From Nissolia schottii (lineage: Eukaryota > Streptophyta > Magnoliopsida > Fabales > Fabaceae), in NCBI GenBank assembly GCA_003254905.1, contig QANU01105760.1:1-64000 (forward strand): a stretch of DNA of 64,000 nucleotides. The letters run 5' to 3'. The notes below the pieces were generated by a model. The model saw only the letters and a program-made list of their open reading frames with translations. It did not search any database and was not told the origin of the DNA. The translations under genes were made by a program, and so were the position numbers. The stretch's first letter is position 1. Every line of letters begins with the position of its first letter. Shown here piece after piece: positions 10,321 through 21,237 of this stretch.

Positions 10321-12844
10321 TGCTTCTACTCTTATTTTGGACTTAATAGTGTAAATTGACCCTTAAATAACTAAATTATACTCAGCTCCTTCTCTTTTCT
10401 TTCCTCATCTTATTCAAGAGCATGAGGTAATTTGGTCATGTAGAGGTCGATTTGCACATTTTTAGAAGTCATGGGTAAAATGCACATAATGTATAGTTTA
10501 AGGGATACATTTCAAGAAATGATAAGATGACAACTATTTGAGACAACCACATTTAGAAAGGTGTGGTGGGATCTACCATAGTGGGGTTTATTGTAAGACT
10601 CACACTAATAACTCTCCAATAAGAGTTATTTTGGTTAGATTTTGCATATAGACTTAGGATTAACTCTTACAATTTTATGAGTCCTTAGCATGTCTTAACC
10701 TTGTTCTAGATATAATTTAATTTCATAACTCTTATACATTTTCATGAACTTTTAGGGTAATTTTATGTGTTTGTTCATTGAGTTTTAGGAGCAAGGGCCT
10801 CAAGGAGAACATTGAGCAAAAATGGTTATGTTGAAATGTGGGAATGGATTCACACTGACTTTGTCATTAGGTATTCACCTTGAAGATGAAAGAATTTTGA
10901 CTTGGCTCCAACTATAAAATTTAAAATCCCCTTCTTAACTTTAACTGGAGAATTGAATCACCTCAATCGGACATCTATAGTAAAAGTTGTGACATTTTTA
11001 CCATCACAGTACAAAGTTGTCAAAAGTGAAGAAAGGTAAGCCACTCGACCAATTCGAGCACTGCTCAAACAGTTCCAACACAGAAGTAAAGTGGTTTTCA
11101 GCCAAGAGGGACTGCTTGCGCGGTCTCAGCACCATACAAGCGGTCCGATGTGACCCTGACACAATAATAGCGCATTTTGATGCATTTTGACCCGTTTTGA
11201 GCCCAATCAATATAAATTGAAGTAGGCAACCCTAGGAAAGCTCCCCAATGCAAAGACAAAAGCTCTGGGGTGTGACACGATGAGGGAGAGATCCCAATTC
11301 GTTCCCTAGTCAAGTTTCTACCATTATCCCTCCATGGAAGCTTTATTTTCTGATTTTGTTTTCTTTTCTTCCTTTTCTATTATTAACTAAGTCCCAACTA
11401 AGGCATTAATGTAACCTTTTCTTTGATGATGTTATCAGAAAACCTCTTTGTTGTTCAGCTTTTTTATTGATGTTGATTAAGGTTCTATGAACTGTTTTTA
11501 AATCTTTTGAATAATTGGTCATTAATTGAATGAATTATTGTCTTGCACAAATTTGAGAAAAGGAATACGAGATTGCTTTGTTATAGAAACCATAGGTTGA
11601 GTGACAATCCGAGAGAAATAATTATTGCAACATATGTGGTTGTGTGTTGGGAATTCATAAACCATTCATACTTTTAATAGATTTGGTTACGCTAAGAGAT
11701 TAGGTAGTTTCTCTAGGTATAGATAATCGTTCGACCTCGAGAGAGGCTTGTGATTAGGATAGGAACCCCAACCATTAGTTAACTATATTAATAACTGAAT
11801 AACAATATTTTAGCATAATTGTGCGTATTTATCTATGAGCACGCCTAAGTCTGGAATAGGTGAAGTCAATGTCCTAGTCTCTTCTCCTAGTTTCTTCTTC
11901 CATTATTCTATTTTGTTTTCTTTTATTTAATTGCCATTTTATTTCATTGAAGTCAAACTCAATTTCCTTTTGTTACCATAATCAAATCAACTAAGTTATT
12001 TGTTGATTAAATTCTAGTGTAATGTTATCCTCATGGTTTAACAACCTAAGTTGTAATACTCACTTTTATTACTTGAGTGACTAGTGCAATTGCTAATTTG
12101 CGTGTTGCATTTTTCGCGCATCACATGCCTTTATGAGTGTGATTATCTCAAAGTTATCCCAAATAGTTGTCACTATAACACTACTTTTGTTTTATTTTTT
12201 GTGAAAAATAATTCATCATGTATAACACCAAACTTACGAGTCATTATACTTGTCAAGGAGCTAACAATTATGTTCCTCTGAGATAAAAGAAAAGGTTATT
12301 ATACTCAGTTTGGTTATTAAATTATGTAAACAAATGCATACCAATTAATGGAAGGATTCTTACACATTATTTTCTTGACATGTCTCACTCTCCTGGCTTA
12401 TGTTGAAGTTATTGTATGAAAGATCTCTGTATACAAGTTATAAAATTTGTTTCAAAATCTAGTATTGTAATAATCAGTGAGACACTATGATATAGATTTG
12501 TGGACTCCAAAGAAACCCAAGAATATATTAGTTAACATCAATAGGAATCCAATAAATGCATGCATAAATATGTAAAATGGTATAGAGAAGAGAGAGCTTG
12601 ATCATGAGCTATTGGCTCTACGAGGATATGAGAAATGCTTCAAGTTACAACCATTTTATATAAGTAGGCTTCTGAAAGTGAACTTACACAGAATTCTCTG
12701 TCCATTCAGGTATTGAACCCGTGAGAAGGTTTCGTGTTAAATATCTACATTAGAAGAAATCGCGAGATTAATATATAGAACTTATCAAATATTGAGGATT
12801 CAGCATTATGGAAAAACATGCTAGACGCCATCAAGAGAAATGAT
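10321..12844. other. Repeat-derived noncoding insert within kinase copy A
   Basis: About 2.5 kb without credible coding sequence, lying between the LRR and kinase exons. The stretch 11230-12130 has the style of the untranslated LTR/leader region of legume Gypsy elements (long T-rich tract, CACGCCTAAGTCTGG, then GTGACTAGTGCAATTGC and a TTTTCGCGCATCA end), but no gag or pol and no paired LTR was found. Probably a truncated or solo LTR. Confidence 0.35.
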
Positions 12845-12971
12845 ATTATGACAATTATTTTAAACAATCTTTAGACAATTATACTCATAAGGGTGTATGA
12901 TCCACTATAGTATAGCTCATCATAAACACCACCTCTTTATAAGTATGATTGTCCAAAATAATTGTCATAAT
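12845..12971. mobile_element. MITE, 127 bp, TIR ATTATGACAATTATTTT
   Basis: The left end ATTATGACAATTATTTTAAA and the right end are inverted repeats over about 24 bp with two mismatches. No convincing target duplication was seen. It contains no ORF. Confidence 0.65.
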
Positions 12972-13654
12972 GCGTGACTCCATCCTTTATCACACCCATT
13001 TATATATCTCTTATTGTTCTCTAGGATTGATCCATTTCAATAGTTGACACTATATATCCATTTCAATAGTTCTCTAGGAAGATTTTCTAACAACTGATTG
13101 AACTCCACTACACTATATATCCATTTCAAGATAATAAGTGGATATATATTGTTAATAAAAATAAATAAGGTGGATATACATCAATGGAGAAATTAACTCA
13201 CAAAGCTTGGAGAGTGGAAATGTTTGCTATCTCAGCTGGTATTGGACCCTTTAATCGATTTCCCCTAGAGTTCTGCCAATGAAGAAGCACATTAACATCA
13301 AGTGTACCAAAAATATTACTATATCATAAAGAATACAAAATTAATAGAGAAACGAAAAAGATAATACATAAAGACAAGATTCATGGAGCCCCATTCTTTA
13401 GGAATTGAACCGTTCAGGTAGCTGGAGATAAGATCACTGTAACACAGAGAAAGTGTGTGATGCAAAATAGTTAAAAAATAATAATATATAGATATGTAGT
13501 TGAAGAAATGAAAATTCCATGAATTGAGGTTAAATTAATGCAGCAAAAGTTAGAGAATTGCATACATTTCTTGAAGGTATGGTAACCTGACTAATTCTTG
13601 TGGGAGTTGACCTGGGAGATTTTGTCGTTTCAAACATCTGTCATATAATTATGA

Positions 13655-13882
13655 TGAGAAATGCTATATGTACACCCAATTTCATACACCCATACATACA
13701 CCATTAATAATACACAAACTTTATTATCACAAGTGCACAAACATTACAAATTTGTAAATGATACTCCCAACTATACTTAATTAAGTGCACAAACATTACA
13801 TGTGTTAAAACACAAACTTTATGTATATAAATACGAGGTGTATGTATGGTGTATGATTTAGGGTGTACGTGTAGCAGAACTC
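13655..13882. mobile_element. hAT-like MITE, copy 1, with 8-bp TSD AATTATGA
   Basis: The ends are inverted: TGAGAAATGCTATATGTACA at the left against GAGTTCTGCTACACGTACAC read from the right. The element is flanked on both sides by AATTATGA (13647-13654 and 13883-13890), an 8-bp duplication typical of hAT elements. It lies 18 bp from an LRR exon of kinase copy A, in the position of intron 2. A second copy is at 27784-28010. Confidence 0.8.
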
Positions 13883-13890
13883 AATTATGA

Positions 13891-14306
13891 TTATGCATTC
13901 TTGCACAGATTTTAACGATCTTTTTTTTTTAAAGAAAAAAAGCTTAACAATTCATGAAGATTAAATAAATAAACAAATAAATAAATAAAATTGCCACGAC
14001 GAGCTTTTAATATTTTTGCATTTTAATTTCACCTCTTTTTAGTTTTGGTCATTAGGCTCTTGTTCTTTAAGCGTGGATGGGGCCACGTTCGATCCTTATA
14101 TGCCCCATTATTTCCTCCATTCCCCTAATTTCTCTGAAAACGCCTTAGAACCCAAAATAATAATAATAATAATAAAAGTAATACACCATGAAAACTCCTT
14201 CTTTTTGTACCGTGTAACTCGTGCCTTTATAATGGGAATGTTTGTTCACTGCTTAGGACATTTTGGTATAAAAATAGCATTAGTCATTTACAAATTAATA
14301 TACTCA
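13891..14306. other. AT-rich noncoding tract
   Basis: No gene recognised. Contains simple AAAT and AAT runs. The short ORF at 14073-14327 has no domain and partly overlaps the duplicated tract. Confidence 0.5.
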
Positions 14307-15283
14307 GTAAGCGGTATTTCTCTATAACATTAATGCGCGCATTTATATTCATGTGATCATGCAAATCTTCATTACTTTTAGAGTGTGATTAAGAATATAG
14401 TTTAGGAAAAAGACGAAAGGAAATAAAAGATTTTGGGAGCTTAACCATGTTTAAGAATTTTATTGTTGGGAGGAAAGGAGTTTGGAAGGGGGTAAACCCT
14501 CCAACGCTCCATTTTAAGTTCCCCCAATTTGGGGTGTTTCTAGTGTAATATAACACAAATTTACTACTTTATTTTTCTTAAATATATTTTTTCCTCAAAT
14601 ATATATTTTATTTCCAAAAATATAATTTTTTTTCTAAAAGTAATTTTTTGTAAATAATTTTTCAAAAAATATTTCTGAAAAAAATTTAATTTTAAAAAAA
14701 TCCAAAAAATAAATTTTTCCAAAATTTTTTTGTGAGTAAATTGCATCTACTACTCTTGATATTTACTTAAGTAACATCTAGCCCCCATACTATAGTCAAA
14801 ATGGCATCCCACCCCCATTTATTGACATCTAACCCCAAATTACCCCTAAATGAAATAAAATAAAATAATATTTAGTAACAATAATTAAGATTTATTATTA
14901 AATAATAATTTAATTAATTAATAAAATAATATTTAGTAACTTTAAAAGGATTGTTAGTACAAAGTAGCTGTTCGCAGTTACATACAACTGTTACCCTTAT
15001 TTATGTTTCATTATGAGCTGTTACATACATTAGTTACCTATAAACGGATATGTACGTGAACAAGTTATATAAAGCAAAGACGCTACAAACAAAAGGAACT
15101 TTTTTTCTTTTTTTAATATTAAGATACAATAAACACTTACTTAGAGGTCACGGTGTCTTTTGCATGTACCCTATCATCGTCTTGATTCTGATCAAGATTA
15201 AAGACTAAGTTCATCATCTCAAGTTCCAAACTTGTACCAAGGACTGAGTTATGAGTCATCTCGATACTGGCGGAATAGTTCGT

Positions 15284-15324
<41 letters not shown>

Positions 15325-15373
15325 TTTTTTATTTTATTATTCAAATCATGTGAAATATTTACTTGACATAAAT
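14307..15373. repeat. Duplicated tract, copy A (empty site for the CACTA insertion)
   Basis: Diverged duplicate (point changes and small indels) of 16022-16511 plus 25767-26322. In this copy the run AGTCAAAATGGCATCCCACC at about 14799-14818 is uninterrupted, whereas in the other copy a 9.3-kb CACTA element sits after ATGG. Homology ends exactly at the single N at 15374, a probable contig join. The content is AT-rich and noncoding, with a (TA)n run at 15289-15319. Confidence 0.9.
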
Positions 15374-15504
15374 NACATAATACATATGTTTGAACAAGAA
15401 CATATTCTCTTCCACATAAACTTAATGACAAGTAAAATCTATCAACACAAGAGAGAGACGGTGTATTGAGCAACCAACATAGCAAATGTATACAAAGAAC
15501 AAAG

Positions 15505-15795
15505 TCACTCATTTTTTACTGAAGTAGTCTGCTTCGAGCAGACAACAAAGAATTCGGTATTGAGTTCGAGGGGCATGCCCTTTGTTTTTTGAACCTTCAA
15601 GAACATAAATATCCAGGAGATAACACACACAACAACATAAATACCGAAGATACTAACGAGTCCCATAGTACAGAGCATCACAGGAAGCGAGTATGTGACG
15701 AAGATGCCTCCAATCCAAAACACTAAAGTACAGATAGCGATGCAGAAGTCACGCACCCTAATGGAAAAGATCTCTGACAAAATGATAAAATACAT
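15505..15795 (-). pseudogene. C-terminal fragment of a tonoplast sugar transporter (TST/TMT type)
   Basis: The frame reads ILSEIFSIRVRDFCIAICTL, then VFWIGGIFVTYSLPVMLCT, FGIYVVVCVISWIFMFLKV and KTKGMPLELNTEFFVV. This matches the last three membrane spans and C-terminus of plant tonoplast monosaccharide transporters (major facilitator superfamily), including the TKGMPLE motif after the last span. Intact members of the family are around 730 residues with a long central loop; only about 95 remain. Changes at conserved sites (expected PETKG reads QKTKG, and VRG reads VRD) suggest it is not under selection. The upstream side runs into unrelated repeats, and the locus begins at an N (15374). Confidence 0.75.
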
Positions 15796-15864
15796 ACGAT
15801 GGATTAGGAACGAAGCACGATGGCACTACGGAGCACGATTGCATACGCAGCTGTAAAAAAAAAA

Positions 15865-16021
15865 AATGCCTGTGGTAAACTCGTACAAGTTTACCCGATT
15901 TTACCCGATTTTACCCGAGTTTACCCAAAAATGAGTTTACATGTAAGTTAGCTCGATTTTACTACCTAAACTCGCAAACTCGTATGAGTTTACGAGTTAA
16001 CTCGCGATTTTGGTAACTATG
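15865..16021. repeat. Repeat with ACTCGTACAAGTTTACC motifs
   Basis: Several short direct and inverted copies of a GAGTTTAC/GTAAACTC string. Related strings occur at 34395-34795 and 60485-61020. Element type not identified. Confidence 0.5.
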
Positions 16022-16511
16022 GTAAGCGGGATTTCTCTATAATATTAATGTGTGCATTTATATTCATGTGATCATGCAAATCTTCATTACTTTTAGGGTG
16101 TGTTTAAGAATTTAGTTTAGGAAAAAAAAGAAAGGAAAAAAAAGATTTTGGGAGCTTAATCATGTTTAAGAATTTTATTGTTGGGAGGAAAGGAGTTTGG
16201 AAGGGGGTAAACCCTCCATTTTAAGTTCCCCTAATTTGGGGTGTTTTCTAGTGTAATATAACACAAATTTACTACTTGATTTTTCTTAAATATATTTTTT
16301 CCTCAAATATATATTTTATTTCTAAAAATATAATTTTTTTCTAAAAGTAATTTTTTGTAAATAATTTTTCAAAAAATATTTCTGAAAAAATTTTAATTTT
16401 TAAAAAATACAAAAAATAAATTTTTCCAAAAAATAATTTTGAGTAAATTGCATCTACTACTCTTGATATTTGCTTAAGTAGCATCTAGCCCCCAAACTAT
16501 AGTCAAAATGG
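16022..16511. repeat. Duplicated tract, copy B, left of the CACTA insertion
   Basis: Matches 14307 to about 14808. Interrupted after ATGG by the CACTA element and continues at 25767. Confidence 0.9.
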
Positions 16512-16529
16512 CACTACTAGAAATTTGAC

Positions 16530-17010
16530 CATTACCGTCGGTATTTTGTGGATTTATCGTCGGCAATTAGTATTACCGTCGGTCTTATCGTCGGTAATTG
16601 TTCGACGGTAAAGTGGTCGATGGTAATCAAATTAGTGTCGGTAGGTCTAAACCGACGCTAATTTCCGTCGGCTACGACCGCCGGTAATACGGTTCAGGGA
16701 AAAGCGAACCGGACCCACTTTACCGTCGGATAATTTTTCATGTGTTTCCGTCGTGTTTCTGCGACGATAATAAACGGTAAATAAATTAGTAATTTATTCA
16801 TGAATTACCGTTGTCCCTGTCCGACGGTAATATCAATTTATTTTTCCATTTATTTCCGTCGTGTTTCCGCGACGATAATAAGCGGTTAATAAATTAGTAT
16901 TTTATTCATGCATTACCGTCGTATGGATCTGACGGTAATAGTTAAACTTTTCTGACGTTCTCCGTCGTCTTATAACCGACGGTAACATTCGTGCAAAACT
17001 GACGGTAATG
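16530..17010. repeat. CACTA left subterminal motif array
   Basis: More than ten copies of ACCGTCGG, CCGACGGTAA or close variants in both orientations. In studied CACTA elements such arrays bind the element's DNA-binding protein and set up transposition. Confidence 0.85.
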
Positions 17011-17289
17011 TCAAAAATTGTTTATTTCTTATTTTGTGGTTATATATAATTATTTACGTAAAATGGATTGAAATAATTATATTTTAATTAGATTTACAGT
17101 TGATAATTATATTATTATACTAATTTAATGTCATTTTATAATTTAATAATTATATTATCATTTAAATAATTATATAATAATATCAAACATTCATTTTCAA
17201 ATGTCATACCTTGCCCAGGAAGACCCAAGAAGATTATGTTTTATATAATTAATTTATGAACCTTAATACCTTAATTGGTGTTTATGGTG

Positions 17290-19344
17290 TTTCAGCACGT
17301 TCTTCGGTAGTTCTCTAAACGCAATTGGCAGCAAACATTGCATAAACACATGGCAGTCATGACTTTTCATTCCAACCTACTTTCCTTGTGCGATGTTAAC
17401 ACACCGAGCCAAGTTAGATGCAGAACCGTCGGGCAATCTCAGAGTCCGCAACCAATGAAGAACGTTTTTAACTTGTTGCTTGTTGAGGGTGTAGCAAGCC
17501 TTCGGCTTGACGACACGACCACCTGAAATCTCCTGTAAATTCAACTCACGGTGCCTGCACACCTCTTTCAAATCCATTCTCGCCTTCATGTTGTCTTTGG
17601 TCTGGTCAGTATTCATGACAGTATGCATTACATTATCAAATACATTCTTTTCAATGTGCATAACATCGAGACAATGACGAACCAAATTATCTTTCCAATA
17701 CGGCAAATCCCAAAATATGCTCCTCTTTGTCCAGTTATGTTGTTCCCCGTAACCTGGATGCCTAACATTTCCACTCTCGGTGATCTTCAGAAGCCGTCTT
17801 ACCCTCCTCCAGATTTCACGACCAGTTAACCTCGCAGGCGCCATTCCTGTTTCAACTCTGTTCTTTTGAAAGCCATACTTGTTGTTGCGAAATGGGTGAC
17901 CAGGCTCCAGGAATACCTTATGACAATCAAACCACGATTGTTTTCCCCCGTTCTGTAGACGGAATGCCTTAGTGTCTTCCATACAGACTGGGCACGCCAA
18001 CCTTCTAGATGTACTCCATCCAGACAACATGCCAAAAGCGGGAAAATCATTAATTGTCCACATCAAAGATGCTCTTAGCGTGAAATTTTGTTTCATTGAC
18101 ACGTCATACGCAATAACGCCCGGATTCCACAACGTGTTCAATTCATCAATCAACGGCTGGAGGAAAAAATCGATCTGAGCTTTTGGGTTCCTCGGCCCGG
18201 GGATCACACACGACAAGAACAGATATGGATCTTTCATACACATTTCCGGGGGAAGATTATACGGTGTTACGATGACGGGCCAACATGAATATGGCTTGCT
18301 GAACTGATTATTAGGAGCAAACCCATCTGAGCAAAGACCTAATTTGACGTTCCGAGGATCTGCGGCAAAGTCTGGATAAACGTTGTCAAAGTGTCGCCAC
18401 ACTTCTCCATGTGACAGGTGGGTCATATTACCATCATTTCTCTTGTTCTCGTAGTGCCATCTCATGTGTGGTGCTGAGCTCATTGAGGCAAATAATCGTT
18501 TAAGTCTTGGGATTAAAGGCAAATAATGCATCTTCTTTGTTGGAACATTCTTGTACCTCCCACCACCAACTCTCGGAGGTTTGTACCTAGCAGCGCCACA
18601 AAATTTACATTCAGTTAAGCTTGCATCATCTTTATAGTACAGCATACAACCAACAGGACAACAATCAATCTTCAAGGACTGCAGGCCAAGTTTGGAGAAT
18701 ATTTTCTTGGCTTGGTAGAAGTTCGCCGGCATGTCATTATTCGATGGTCTTAGCTCGTGGATAAATGACAACCACTGGTCAAATGATCTCTCAGCTTGGT
18801 TGCCGTTCGACTTCATAGTTAACATCCGGACTGCGGCAGACAACCTTGTATGTACAGATCCTTCCCAAACAGGAGTATTTGCATCTTCAAGTAAACTGTA
18901 AAAGTTTTTGGCCTCAGCATTGGGTTCTTCGTCAAGCATGGTGCCATCGAATGCATCGTTAACCATTTCAGCAAATCTATCATTAGACTCAAATTGAAAG
19001 CCTCGCGGTTCATCATCTTCAGCAAACTGTGTGTGACTCGTAACCCCCACAATGTTATGCTGCCGACTAAACGCGTTGACACCGTTAGCGTCCACTTCTC
19101 CGTGGTCTGTCCATATCCAGTAATGCGGCTCAAACCCATGCTTGTAGAGATGCAATTTAACCCTTTCAACATGTAGATATCTACATCGCTTGCACAACGA
19201 ACACGGACATCGCATATTTTGCAGCCCCAACAATGTTGTAGCGGTCATACAAAAGTAGTCGACCCCCTCAAAATATTCCTATTTTATAACGCGTCGATTC
19301 TCGTAGTATCTATCATACATCCAATGCCTGACCGCTGGAATCAT
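17290..19344 (-). pseudogene. TNP2-type CACTA transposase, broken by two stops and C-terminal loss
   Basis: The reading starts at ATG 19344 (MIPAVRHWMYDRYYENRR), has a TAG at 19279-19281, continues as a long open frame (19248-17377), has a second TAG at 17377-17379, and then keeps homology (VGMKSHDCHVFMQCLLPIAF) to about 17290. Domains: the N-terminal transposase-associated zinc-binding motif (CPCSLCKRCRYLHVERVKLH, ending in HGE), a middle region, then the transposase tnp2 core (CSDGF.., YSCWPVIVTPYNLPPEMCMK, WTINDFPAFGMLSGW, CPVCMEDTKAFRL, LDVMHIEKNVFDNV). The intact protein cuts the element at its CACTA ends. Here the downstream DUF4218/DUF4216-type region is absent. Few other lesions are seen over 620 codons, so inactivation is fairly recent. 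Alternatively the second stop could lie in an intron, but no clear GT/AG pair brackets it. Confidence 0.9.
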
Positions 19345-19415
19345 TTTTCCCAAAATATCCTACGTGCATGTTCCACAAATTCAATTAAACGGGGACAACG
19401 CCATTTCATCTGACA

Positions 19416-20261
19416 TTAATCATTTTGAGGAATGCATAACCAATTTAGTCCACACATGTATTTCCTAAACCGTTCTAAAGCATATGCCCTCCAATCTCCG
19501 CAATCATCAGACAATCACCGTTCCCAGCACAGCAAATCAACAAAGGTCGGAGAGTCACACTAAGCGTTCCTCCCCCCAATCCAACCATACAACTCCAATC
19601 CTACATATCTATCCTAGTAAAGTAAGTCTCTATCCTAATTTAGCCACCAAGTTTAAGCCATACCTAATTAACTGTGACTTCGGTAGCTGACCCCGCAATG
19701 GACACCGTCTTGGCCTTATATGATGATCCGTAGCTCATCGACAGATTAAGTGGTAGTGGCGTACACATCCTTAGCATAAGAGAAGAACAATTAGTTAATA
19801 CAAAATCGACAACGATTGGATATGATGACTAATTACATGGGTCAGTCATATATAATTGTAGAAGAAGAGCAAATCACAACTACATTACACAACGATTATG
19901 TGGGTTTAATTATGTTCATTCATTGATTTCACATAACAGCATGGGAAAACTTAAATTGGGGGTTTAGGGTAAAGTTAAATAGCGCATATGCTGCACAATT
20001 TATGTGATAACAAACATTACCATCACTATGACTGGAGCATTCAGAGATGTATGTGAGATTGGCTTGATCGGAGCACCAAGGACGAATCCGCATCAACTCG
20101 GTACAAGGATGGTCTTCCGCGAAGATAAGAAGATGGAAAGAGAGGGAAAGAGAGGGGGAGATGGGAAGGTGGTGGGAGGGGGCGTCGCACAGAGCAGCTG
20201 GGATGGGAGAGGATGGATGAAATAGAAGAGATGGCATTCGGTGAGTTAAAATTGCAGCTGA
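19416..20261. other. CACTA internal noncoding region upstream of the transposase
   Basis: No gene recognised. A purine-rich block (about 20125-20230, GGAAAGAGAGGG type) resembles the purine-rich block at 25200-25340 near the right end of the same element. Confidence 0.5.
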
Positions 20262-20613
20262 GGTTACCGTCGGTCATTATCGTCGGCCATTACCGACGGT
20301 AACAGATAACAGTAAAATGAATCGTTTCATTAATACGTTACCGTTGGTATTTACCGTCGGATAGATGTTGTCCGACGGTCCGCCAGTTCAATGGCGCCAA
20401 ATTTTGGAGCCAAATGAAAGTTGTGCCGTCGGGAGTTGGATTAACCGACGGTAAACCAAAGGATGAGTTTTTCGTCGGCTGTTCAGTCAGACGCAAACTC
20501 CATTATTACATTACCGTCAGTTAATCCATTAGTAACCGACGCTAATGTTAACATAAAACGCAGCGTCTTATGGTTCTTCTTTTACCGTCGGTATGTATGT
20601 TGTCCGACGGAAA
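20262..20613. repeat. Internal array of CACTA subterminal-type motifs
   Basis: At least eight ACCGTCGG/CCGACGG-type motifs in both orientations, the same family as at the two ends, but placed in the middle of the element between its two genes and without a nearby CACTA or TAGTG terminus. Confidence 0.8.
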
Positions 20614-21237
20614 CCGGATAACAACGCATTTTCTTATTTAAACCCTGCACTGATTCCACAATGCCCCATTTAAACCCTTTAACGTGATTTGTACTGATTG
20701 CAAAACCCTAAATAGTACATGTGGAATTTGTAATTTCAACCGATATGTTTCAATGTTTTTTTTTAATCTCTTCCCTAGCAGAATGTGAAATATTTCATTT
20801 CGTTTTATCGGAAGCAGAAGAAAAATTAGTGGCAGGTTATCAAACTGAAGATTCGGGTATAAACTTTGGTTTATTTTATTTTGCCTCCTATTTAAGTTCT
20901 TTAATTTCTTCGATTTTTGTAACAGTTCTTTACTTGGGCGGTACATACACAATTGCAATTAATTTTAGCATAATAATTTTAACATAAACGTCTCACATAC
21001 CCAATTAATTTTTTAAATACTACGTACTTGCATTCCATATAAAAGTGCAATTAAATGACATAATAATTCGGGAATATGTTCATGTTCCAAAAAAAGGGGG
21101 CCGATACAAAGAAAACGACATCAATCTCCTAGGTCGGGTGGAGGGGACATTGGTGCATCCTCGTCGGACGACGAGGGGAACTCCAAGTCGCTGTCCATAT
21201 CGGCGTCGTCCCTGCTGCTGGGGCCTCCACCCATCCT
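20614..21237. other. CACTA internal noncoding spacer
   Basis: 3' flank of the TnpA-like gene; AT-rich. No domain-bearing ORF. Confidence 0.5.

Larger units (their letters stand above)
8289..13637 (-). pseudogene. Decayed LRR-VIII-type receptor-like kinase gene (copy A)
   Basis: Exons recognised in transcript order: LRR exons 13637-13566 (CLKRQNLPGQLPQELVRLPY), 13436-13368 and 13272-13202, then after a 3.3-kb repeat-filled gap 9853-9735 (juxtamembrane, IGEGGFGPVYK ATP loop), 9644-9432 (VIAVKQLSSKSRQG, invariant Lys), 9079 to about 8854 ([14 protein letters not shown] catalytic loop and DFG), and about 8430-8289 (decayed subdomains VIII-IX). In the intact family this is a plasma-membrane Ser/Thr receptor kinase. 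Lesions: a TAA stop replaces the Tyr codon of LVYEYLENNS at 9467-9469, a 1-nt deletion shifts the 13272-13202 exon (71 instead of 72 nt), the donor after the DFG exon is lost beside a TA microsatellite, and DVYS is deleted from the last exon. The signal-peptide exon, most LRRs, the malectin-like domain and the membrane span are missing. Confidence 0.85.

Noticed and set aside
14564-14746. 60-residue Lys/Ile/Phe ORF
   Set aside because: Arises from an A/T-only tract, and the paralogous tract at 16270-16440 does not keep the frame.
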